Shown here piece after piece: positions 39,001-51,000 of a stretch of DNA of 64,000 nucleotides (position 1 is the stretch's first letter; each line of letters opens with the position of its first letter). Below the pieces are notes generated by a model, which saw nothing but the letters and a program-made list of their open reading frames with translations, did no database searches and had not been told where the DNA came from. Source of the stretch: Caprella mutica (Eukaryota; Arthropoda; Malacostraca; Amphipoda; Caprellidae). The stretch is taken from contig CANNZV010000839.1 of NCBI GenBank assembly GCA_947561585.1, forward strand, positions 549,864-613,863. Reading direction: 5' to 3'. The translations under genes were made by a program, and so were the position numbers.

Positions 39001-42000
39001 TAAAAAGACAATACTTTTTATTATTAAAAAATAGAAGAAAAAAATCTTTACAGAAGAGGAAATAAAACTTTAGAATGAGTTATTTTATATGGAAAATATA
39101 GCATCCATCATCAGCAAAGTAAAGAATCGTTGCAACGTTCAGAAACAGGATAAATACCAATTTCTATGAACCGTATCATCTTATCACATCCCAAAACAGT
39201 GTGAAACTTGACTTCTACGCTTGCCACTGTGCCGTAAATTCAAAATATCCAATTTCCGAATCGATCTATCTCACACAGAACATTCCGGTGACACAAAGTT
39301 ACTCACTTCTTCCGCACTGTCGGATAAAAGCCGTACAACACTTCAGAAATTGTTGAGCGATCTCCAGCGCTCAGAATTTTCAGTTTCTTCATAGCTTGAT
39401 AAGATATAAGTCAAATAGATAAATCAGTTAGAGCTTCAAATACAATATTTTCATCCTCAAAAGATTCCACTAAATATTTTTTCAACATCTTCGTTCATTG
39501 TTTTCTCAAAGGAAGAAGTTTTAGAAGAAAACATTAAATTATCTATAATTAGGGAATAGATTATATGAGTGTGAATTCAAAGCATATTTCTTCTTCTGAA
39601 ATTTAATGAAATAGATACTGTAAAGTTTTGTTGGTTATATTGATAATTCATTAGCATGCAAAGTTATTTCACACATTTAATTTAATTATACACACTATAT
39701 TATTCAAAAGGTGATTAATTTAAAATCAATAAAACAGCTTCAAGGGCAACTTTTTGTACTAGCATCAAATTGTCTGTCTTATTACCACATTGAATGTTTA
39801 GCAACATAATGATTTTTTTTCCTCGCACAGTTGCCAAGATACTGAGACAGATACTGATTTTGACAATGATGACAACACTCACCGCGTTGTTGGTCGCCTA
39901 AGAGCTGTTGTGGAAGGAAAGGATATCGCTTTCGGAGATTGGAGGCCAAGTCCTTCTCTTCCAAATGGTAATTTAAAAATTTCATTATGCCAGTTTTAAC
40001 TCATAGTTTGGTTAGTTAGATCATTTTTAATACTGTGAATAATATTTATTACAGCATTATTAGTTATCCAATATCTTCATTGCTAATATTTAAATACAGT
40101 TTAACTTTCATATACCTGCAAAGCAATTTGACAATCAATATCTGTCGTATAAATTGCAATATATCTTTTAACTATAAAATTTAAAGCAATTAGTAAAGGT
40201 TGATTAGGTGTCTAACATACATTGCATCCACAGGTGTCTCCAAGGAGCAACTGGCAGTTGAAGCTTTTAATTATGTTGAGAGTCACTCTGACTCTGACTT
40301 CAGAGGATACCTAGCAGGACATTCTGTTCAATCTGTTCTGGTAAGTTTATTGTACTATATTGATATTGAAAATATTTATTTAAAAATGGTTATCCTCACT
40401 TGTTCTATAATTATTAACTTAATCGAATGTTCTTTTTCAGGTCGATGCTGCTCGCAACCTCACGAAGGTTCATCTTTTGGTTGACTATGGATTCACCGTG
40501 TGTTTGAAACTTGACTGGACCACTGGTGGACAAAAGGATCCTCGGTAAATTAGAAATATTAATATATCTAAATCATTAGAAATGCTCATTAGAATTTAAC
40601 TAGATTTGTAATCACTCATTATTATTTAAGTATTTTTTGTGGTACAATTAGCAACTAGTAAAACTAACTAAATGAATTTTTCTGTTCCAGTTCGTGCCCC
40701 ATTGACAACACCAGATCTAGGTACTCTTGTTCTCTTTCTCTTCTCTACCACCCTAGTCAGCTGATGCCTTTCAGAGTGGTACAAGGTGGTAGCGATAAGG
40801 ATGAACTAACATGTATCAAACAGGTGAGACATGCAATTATAATTGAAAAAATTATTTTCCTAATCCAAAACCATTTTTCGATAGCCAGTAGGTAAAAATA
40901 ATCAATAACTGTAATGTGTCCTATTTGAACAGTTATGCTATAATATTGAGATTTTTCTTTTCTAGCCCCTGAGAGCTCCAGTTGGTGCCGCGAATGTGAA
41001 CCCTACCACAACGTTAGCCGGAGTAACTGGTAAAGACTGCACTGGATGTCCCGCTCAAGCCGCCCTCTCAGATCCCGCCATTCAGAATATCTTGAAATTC
41101 GCCATTGAAGAGTATGACCGTATCTACTCTGACGACAGCCACATTCATAAGCCTGTGGCTTTGTTGAAAGCTTACACCCAGGTAAATAAATTACCTTCTG
41201 AAAGTTACCTCTCCGATAAAAATTGATTTAAAAGGAGGTTAATCATTCAGAAACATGTTATTACATAGCACAAAATTGGAACATTTTTCAATTTACACTT
41301 GGTTTTGCAATTAGGTCCATTCTCAGAAAAATAAAATTAGTCGAACTGTTATTTATTTCTTTGAACTAAAATACTATTGACTATTTAGAATTGGTAATTT
41401 TGGTTTGGTAATTTGTTTTACCTGATTTCATTTCCATCTCCAAATCAGGCAACAGCAGGAACCAAATACGTTCTAACAGCTGAAGTTGCAGAAACTGTTT
41501 GTTTCAAGAATGCTGCTGGATCTGCAAACAGAGCCAACTGTCCAGCCGATCCTACTGAAGAAACTGAAATTTGTATGTTCATCGTTTTGCACCAACCTTG
41601 GTTACCATCCTCTCATTTACTAAGTGCTAAGTAAGTTTCCATCTTAAAAATTATAGCAAAATTGTTCAAAATTGGAATATTTGATTGAAATTCATATTAT
41701 CTGATCAATTCTAAGTTGCCTCATAAAACTAATTATTGATAAAACTTTTTCATCAAATTTATGTGAAAGTGAATTTCCTTTTCAATTTTCCAGTTGCATA
41801 GACAGAGATGAAGGACACAGACTATTATCTGCCTCTTTTGATGCGCAAGTTGCTCTTCAAGCTAGCACATCTGGCGCAGGTCGCTCTACTTTCGGAGTGC
41901 CCCTTCCATCTGTAGCTGACCTCAAACCTGTTCCACTAACATTCAAGGGAAATCCTAAGAGTGCCCCTGGAGTCACATTAGACGCACAAAATTCCAAGAT

Positions 42001-45000
42001 AGTAAAATTCATCGTTGATGAGGTGAATAGGAAGAACCTAGCTGACGAATCATTTGAAGATGCTGATTCCATCGAATTTGGAGACTTTGATTCAAGAGGA
42101 AGAGATGATTCTTTCGGAAGAGACGATTCTTTCGGAAGGGACGATTCCTTTGGAAGAGATGATTCTAGAGGAAGAGATAATTCTAGAGAATTTGGAGACT
42201 TTGACGATGATGGAATTTATAAATTAGTTAAGGTCCACAAAATCCTACCAATCGTAAGTTCATATGAGACTATTAGTTTAATTGATCTTTAAATGGATAA
42301 AATCAACTTTAATTTTAATGAATTTATATAATCCTTCTCAGAACAATAACCAAGAAAGAAGATTCATAATAGAACTCGGAGAAACCAATTGCAGTAGGAC
42401 TTTCTTGACTAGAAGAAGAAGTACTGCCAACTGCGTGCTGGATCCCTTCGAAGAACATGAGGTACACCAATACTCTTTGATGAAACATTTCAGCAATAAA
42501 TAATTCTAACGCATATCTTAATGATTATAATTTCACTTTTAGATTTGCGATGCACGTGTTGGTACAGTGAACGGTGCTCTACGACTTTTGCGCATCTCAT
42601 GCGACGATTTGGGCGATTACCTTGGAGAGTCAAACTTCATCCCTCCAGTTCCAACTGTGTCCTGGGAGTATTCTCCATTCCTTCCAGTCGGACACATGGC
42701 AGCTAGCAGTAGATTGGCCACTCACACTGGATTCTCAAACACCAGATTCGGACCGTAAGTTAGAAAAGAAATTTCACAATTTATTCATTAAATTAAATTA
42801 CAATTTTAGAAAACATTCTAGTGGCATTCATAAATTAATTATAATCTGTCTACAAAGTATGATGAAATAGAATGATATTCTTCAACTTTGCGTGTTTTGA
42901 AAAAATATAATGGATGGAAGATAACCATCTCATATAAGTATCAGCTTGTAACCCAGTAGAGCTAAAAAAAATCCTTGTTTGTGGCTTGGAATTGATTTAC
43001 CATTCTATTGAAATTATAGTTCTATTCAATCGAACTATTTGATGCCAACTATAAACCATATAGCGCATTGAATTTTGTGTCGTTTCAGTTTTGCCAACAT
43101 GGTTCCTGCTCCTACTACATCTGCTGAAGTAAAGAGAGCTGCTGAATTAGTCGTAGCAAGGTACAATCTGAACAGTGATGAAGATGAGCTCACAAGACTC
43201 AGCGGAGTTCTGACTGCACATACGATAGTTAGTAGAATTTAACATAAATAACCATGCTCTGAACCAATTGATTATATATGACTTTATATTCGATAATTCT
43301 AGTTAAATACAAATTAGTTTAATGTTCGCTGTTGAACTATGTATTCATAAGTGAAATCTGAACTAAGCTTTGTACTCCAATCAGACAAACGCTCAAGGAA
43401 AACAAGAATACCTGCTTGAGGTGGAAATAGCAGAAACACTTTGCAAAAAGTACCTACCCATTATCGATCAGAGCAAATGCCCAGTTGACCCTACTGAAGA
43501 GAGAACCATTTGCCAGGTACGTCACCGATTTTACCTGCAAGCTCTAATTTTAAGAAAACGAACTCATAATACTTAAAATTTATCAATTTACATGAATTTA
43601 AATTTATGTTATTTTATCTTCAGGCCGAGGTTATCCAAAGCACTCCACAGAATGGTCAGGCACCAAATCCTTGGGGAAATCTATCGGTAAACAAGATTTA
43701 CTGCAAGGATAGAGAAGACTACATTGTCGTAAGGAACACTGGTAAGTGGTTTTGTTTTAATAATAACAACTAATAGTTATTACACAACACAAAAAAAAAA
43801 TATCATTGAAATTATTGAGAATCATTTTTTTTAACATTCATTTAATTCTTACCAATTCTATATGTAAAAAATTGAATGGAAACATATGCATTTGTAAATT
43901 AAAGCAATACTTCTGTAGGTCAAGCTGGACCCTGGACAAATATGCCTTTGGACAGTCCCAAACTGAAGGAACTGGCTCAGTTCACTGCCGATCAGTATGA
44001 TCTACGATCTGACGATGATGATCTGTTCATACTTAACAAGATCGTGTCTGCTAAGTACCAGGTAAGGAAGAATTTTATTTAAATTCTGACTAAAATCATT
44101 TTTTTCAATTCGTTATTTCCTAAACCTCTTATTATTTTTCTAATCAAGTTATTTCATCAATAAATTCATTTACAATAATTTCTATCATATTCCCTTCAGA
44201 ACACATCAGGTAAGATTTACGATATCATCATTGAGCTGGCAGAAACTATTTGCCCCAAATACAAGGAGCACATCAACAAGAAGAGATGCAGAGTTGACCC
44301 TACTGAAGATATCAAGGTCAGTCTTCTTTCTATTCCTAAATCTGTTAGTTCATATTATTAGAGCAATGAAATTAACGCAGTTCTACCATTCAGGTGTGCA
44401 ACGCTAGACTGTTCGAAGCACCAAGTGGTACTAACGGAATAAGTCTCACTCAACTTCAGTGCAGAGAAAAACGTTCTGCTTTGAGTACAGGTCGTCATCA
44501 GAGCGACGAGGACAGCAACGAGATCTTCCAGCTGAACAATGTCCATCCCTCAGCTCATGCCAGGCCAAGGTTCCTCACCAAGTTTAAGAAGCCAGCCTTC
44601 AAACTGAGCAGAGATCACTCCGTGGAAAGCGCTGAGAGTAATGAGGTGAGTGGTTACCTAGAGCAAAAACAATTAACAAACAGTCATATAATTTAGTGAT
44701 TAAATCCAATTGTTACATCGATTTTGTTATATATTCATTTTTATTATTAGTATGGAAAACATATAGAATATTATAGTGGTGCATGACTGCAGTTTTATCT
44801 TAAATTAATGTATATATTTACAGTAACTCCAATTGCATTGATATGAAACTAGCTACTTTTCCTCTAAATATTAAATCTTCAATGAACTTTCAGAATAAAG
44901 AATATAGCAATAAGTGGAAGATAGTTTCATATTGCAATTATGGAGTTTGGATTAATAATACTTTAGTTTGTAACGTTTACATTGCACGTACTGTATATTC

Positions 45001-48000
45001 ATTTATTTATTGTTTCCTTTTGACTTGAATGATATATACTAATTGCTTTGGCAAATTTCATTCTACTGTTAACGACATTGACAATCACTTGAAATTTTTT
45101 TTTTTTAATTTTGGGTGTTAAACATCATTAACCATATGGCCATTCACTTTGTACTTTATACAACTTTATATTACAGTTGATTCCGCTTAAAGGAATCCCA
45201 ATGTATTTAGACACTATAAACAACTGTCTGTTTATCTCTACTCAGAGCAAAAAACCGGGAAATTCAAATCTGAGTTGAAGCCCTAATTTACATCAATTTT
45301 CAATTTTTATGCTAAGATGATGAAAAATTAATACCCAATAAAAGCGAATTGTTGATCACAATAAAAAGTTTCATTGTATGAAAATATAAGGTTTAATTTT
45401 GCTTTAGATACTTGCAAGCCTGTGTCCTTTTTAAGCGGAATCAATTGTGGGTGTTCGTATGGGGAATTTGAATGATGGATAAGAATAAGCAAAAAAAATG
45501 CGAACCTAATTTTATTCAGAATAAATAATTAATGGGACAGAGATGCTGAATTTGATTTCAAATTATTATAATAATAGGGAAGGACAAACTCATTATCTTT
45601 TAGGGAATTAGAAATGGTATTATTTTGTGTAAGTTTTGCAGCAATGTTCATAGAATAACTCTCAGTGTTTTATATATACATTTAAATCATATAAAATAAG
45701 CTAGGATATTGTAAGAAATAAGAACACTATTCTGTTCAACCTTTAGTCACTGGGTTGGGATTTCGGAGTAATGTTAATATTTGCATTAGTTGTTACTGGG
45801 TAAATAACTCCTCCTGAAGTGACAAGCAGACTGAACACTTCCCCCAAATCTTTTCACACAATTCTATTGCCTCCCCATTACAGTTCAACCGTTTCGGCTT
45901 AAATTCGAGAACTACAAATGCAGGATCTCGTTTGAATCACTCAAATAGATTCTCGTCAAGATCGCGAGAAAATAATGAGAGTTTAGAAAGTAATGAGGTA
46001 AGAGACATAAAATTGAATCCAAATTCTCCATTACGGACGATATTAAAAAGTGAAAACATTAATTTATTACTTGGAGAGGCTGGATAAATATAACTTCGAC
46101 TTCTTTTCATGGGAAATACTATCACCCACCTACAAACTTTCATATATACCTCAGTCGGTCAGTATTCGATTCTGTTCGAAATACAATATATTACATGTTT
46201 AAACTTGGGTACTATAAACTCGCATGAAATCATCCAAAAGTTGAACTTGATTCAAATTGAAAGGCAAAAATAGTTATAGTTTGTTACCAGACACTTCATA
46301 TTAGAGTGCTAACTTCTGATACCATATTCGATAATTCATATATCATCAAATACCTTATTGCTGCCAAGTGTACATGAGGTCCTGAGGGAAATATGACGGA
46401 TTTCAATTATTCCTAACTCACTTCGTCAGAATCATAGGATCTTTATATGTACTATCAGAGAAAAAATCCCTATATAAAGCTAATTTTACAAAATCACAGT
46501 TTTGTTCTTTTTTTGTTATTCTAAAATCTTACTGATTTGTCGTCGTGTACCCAAACAAATTTCAAAATATCTACAAGCATTACAATTTGTAAAGTTACTT
46601 TTACGAAATATGAAATTATTACAGATAATTTTTTTTTACTATAAATCATCATACTCAGAAACTATTGGTAAATTCAAAGGTGTTATAAACCTGTTATATT
46701 GAAAATAATTAATAACACAATATTTTTCCAATATCATCACATAAGAGCGAATTATCATACAGATGCAATTATAAATTAAAAACAATCCCCATGAAAATGT
46801 GTTGTTGTGAAGATCTCATGCAAGACGTGTATGGAAAATTCAAAAGAGAAACACATACATCGCCTTTAAACTATATCTATTTCGGTACTGATTGCACAAT
46901 GCAATGAATAAAGAAAACGTAGACTCACTATATTGTTTATTATGCTAGGCTCCGCCCATTCATGCACCAATGACGTAGTTCAGAGTAAAGCTGTGATAGA
47001 ATTTGGTTACCGACATGTATATAAATAATTATGGAGTATAATAGTGAAGCGTATATTGCGTATGAGTTCAATGATAGAATTGTTGCTTGCTTTTAGTAAA
47101 TAATCATTCGTGTTTCATATTTAAGGTACACAAGTAATGACAGCATATTGAATAGTTTTATTATTTTGCACAATGGTAACATGAGGCAACTGTTCATGCA
47201 GCTACGTCATCATTGCCCGATAAAAAGTAGGGTTTATGCGATTAGGTTACGAAATTTTCAACAACTAAACACATAGGTACTCCCTGAAATGAAACTGCTC
47301 CTCTAGTTCATTTTACTGTTGCCCAGATGAAGGGTCACGATGTTATTGAGATAAAAGTGGTGGGGGTCTATTTGAATTCAATCAATGATTTCAGTTTTCA
47401 AAGGCTTTATTATTTCAAAATTTAAATCTATTAAATGAAAAAGTAAAAACGATGAAGTGTGATATATTGAAATAACGAATTGATTTTCCTGACGCTTACA
47501 TACACATTCAAAATAGTTTGGTGAACCCATAAATTTATACCTTGCACAGCTTAAAATTTGCTGAAAGCTTGAGAAATTATTTTTGCCTTTCAGTTGCCCC
47601 TCAAGTTTACTATATATACAGGCAGCCCTCATAATTAACAGAGCAAGCTAGAATAATCGATTTTCCTCCTATCAATGGTAATTTGTTAGAAAGAGATATT
47701 CCGCAGTAGCCAGTCAATTCGGTGCTTTTATCTAATAATTTGTCGGGTGTTCAGAGCAAATTTGAATTAAGCTGCTCCCATACCAAACCTCGAAAGTAGA
47801 AACAAATTGTATTGCGACAAAATGTCAGTTCATCGTAATTCAAGATGCTGCTAATTAAATGGGCTGTCTGTCTCACTATATAACTGGGGTATGGAACTTT
47901 ACCATTTTGGGTTTTTGGAGTAATGTTAATATTTACATTAGTTGTTACTGGGTAAATAACTCCTCCTGAAGTGACAAGCAGACTGAACACTTCCCCCAAA

Positions 48001-51000
48001 TCTTTTCACACAATTCTATTGCCTCCCCATTACAGTTCAACCGTTTCGGCTTAAATTCGAGAACTACAAATGCAGGATCTCGTTTGAATCACTCAAATAG
48101 ATTCTCGTCAAGATCGCGAGAAAATAATGAGAGTTTAGAAAGTAATGAGGTAAGAGACGTATAATTGAATCCAAATTCTCCTTTACGGACGATATTAAAA
48201 AGTGAAAACATTAATTGATTACTTGGAGAGGCTGGATAAATGTAACTTCGACTTCTTTTCATGAGAAATACTATCACCCACCTACAAACTTTCATATATA
48301 CCTCAGTCGGTCAGTATTCGATTCTGTTCGAAATACAATATAAATATGGCTACTATAGTTATGCATGAAATAATTGAAAAGTTCAGAAGTGTTTATTAGA
48401 AGCAAATTGCCATGCGATAAAATAACAGTACAGGCAAAGCTCATACAACGGACAGGCCGGGAAAAGTGTTCGCTATACAGAGCAATGTACGCTATGTGCG
48501 ACTAAGGTTTTACTTCAGTTGGGGATTTAAACTTTGCAAAATTTCTTTATCAGCATTTCAAAGAAACGCTAATGAAGGTATACAATCTCAGATTATTATT
48601 AAATGAAAATTTACTGCTGTATAACATGCTCATATAAATGTACGGAATAATATGGTAGGTATAAGTGTAACTATTCTATAATATAGAATAGTTAGAGTTC
48701 TTTTTAATTTCTATAGAACTTTTCTGTTCAAAGAAAATGTGGTGGAAAATGGTAACAAAATCAAAATACTGAAAATCTGAATAGCAATACGTTAAGGGGA
48801 CCATCTTCTTAGGAAAAAAATCATTTTATTAACTACAATACAAATTTGAAATTTTCAGGGTTGATGAAACTATTCAAATGGAGTATTTTTATTAAGGATT
48901 TTTTTACAACCTTGCCCCCTTCACCCCCATCTCCTAAAAAAAACAAATAGGGGGGTACTTTCAAAAGGCATCAACTAATACAGTTTTTGAGCTACATACA
49001 TAGGGTTGGTTTCATCTTGTTCAGAATTTAGTTGTCCACAAAGTTACAGAGCTCTTTTTTTCAAATTCGTCTGAAAAAATGATAAAAAGAATTTTTTTCA
49101 TTTTTTTTCTTCAATAACATGGATTTTCTTTTATATATCTCATTTCACTACCTCACCCAATGAGAAATTTGAAAAAAAACATCTGTAACTTTGTGAGCAA
49201 TTCATTTATGAAGAAAATATAACAAATTCCAAGTCTCTAACTCAAAAACTGTAGGAGTTGATGCCTTTTGCAGTCGAAAAAATGTACTTTTAAGGAGAGC
49301 CAATTTAATGATTTTTTGGGAAAAAAATTATATAACTCAAATAATTCTGGTTCCATAAATTAGCTTGGAGACTTGGAGACTCTTGTTTCGGTGTTGTGTC
49401 TTCTTTTTGATGCATTTAGTCAACAAATCATTTGATGTGAGATCCAAATAAACCCTCAATACCTGTGCTGACAGGTCAATTGACAGACCTGACAGGAATA
49501 ATTTACAATATTGTCCATCTGTTTTTTTAGCTCTAGTATTTTATAATTTTAACACGTTATCCGAAAGACTATAGGACATCATTTTATACAATAATTTTTT
49601 TTTAATTTGAGGGAGACGGTCCCTGTAAAGTGTTGATTGTAATTTTGTAAATTGTAATACCTCTGAATATAATAAATGATTGAGTAGATAATTACTTTAC
49701 TACTTACTATATAGAAACTTTTTTAAACTACTTACTTTAAAGAGTCGTTGTAGCGAGTAATTGTTGTCCTCTGTTTAAAGATCGTCCGTTGCACGAGCTT
49801 TGCCTGTGAATCGTAATTCAAGATGCTGCTAATTAAGTTGGCTGTCTGTCTCACTATATAACTGGGGTATGGAACTTTACCATTTTGGGTTTTTGGAGTA
49901 ATGTTAATATTTACATTAGTTGTTACTGGGTAAATAACTCCTCCTGAAGTGACAAGCAGACTGAACACTTCCCCCAAATCTTTTCACACAATTCTATTGC
50001 CTCCCCATTACAGTTCAACCGTTTCGGCTTAAATTCGAGAACTACAAATGCAGGATCTCGTTTGAGTCACTCAAATAGATTCTCGTCAAGATCGCGAGAA
50101 AATAATGAGAGTTTAGAAAGTAATGAGGTAAGAGACGTATAATTGAATCCAAAGTCCCCATTACGGTTACGATGCATTAAATATAACTGTATGTATTCAT
50201 CAAAAACATCGTAAAGTAGTAAAAAATTCCATTACCTTATGCTGAGAATTGTATATTTTATAAAATTAAATACATATTTTCTATACAGAAATTTTCTTAG
50301 TACGGATATGAAATATATTTATAAATATATGATATATATGATAATGAATTCACTTTCGATTATAACGTAGAAGATACGCATCAACTACTCAGTAATCTGA
50401 ACAGCAAATGCTAAGTAACCGTATATGGGGATGAGGACAACTGAAGTAGTTTGCTTTCCTGCTCACACCAGAGATGCTGAATCAATGTACGGAAATCTTC
50501 TGTCCAGCATTGTCTTCTTCATCAAGAACTGCTGATCAACGAAATTGCTTTGTATAATTTTGTAATAAAGAATTGCTTAGTTTGATAAATTCGCTTATTT
50601 TTGAAAGTTTATTTCATTGGTTGGTCAGCTTTTCTTTTTTCATATTCGTGACAAATCAAACAGCTTAGCTAGTCTTGCTTATTCCTACCACTTCTGCGAC
50701 TTAGTGTGTATTCCATTCTTATTCTTGTCTTTCCTGAACTTTATTAAAACTATCACTAATATTTTTATTAAATTTGAATTATTATTTCCAATTGCATGTT
50801 TATTCTAATCTAAATCTTTTTAATGTTGAAATTAATGATTTTAGAGTAAACTTCTTCTCTTTTCTATATTTCGTGGTACTTTTTTCTCTGCCTTCTTCAT
50901 CTAAAGCTTAAAATTTCTATAATGTAGTTCAAAATACTCTTCATTCTATTTAAGACGACCAATGTATAATAATGTACAGCATCTGATGATATTTCATATC

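Noticed and set aside
41574..41793. Alternative donor GTATGT at 41574 ending exon 9 early
   Set aside because: It would delete the QPWLP loop and shift the frame into exon 10; the donor at 41631 preserves both.
45937..49977. Repeated minus-strand frames over the exon 19 duplication blocks
   Set aside because: They are antisense to the duplicated exon and its flanking intron; their recurrence only reflects the duplication.
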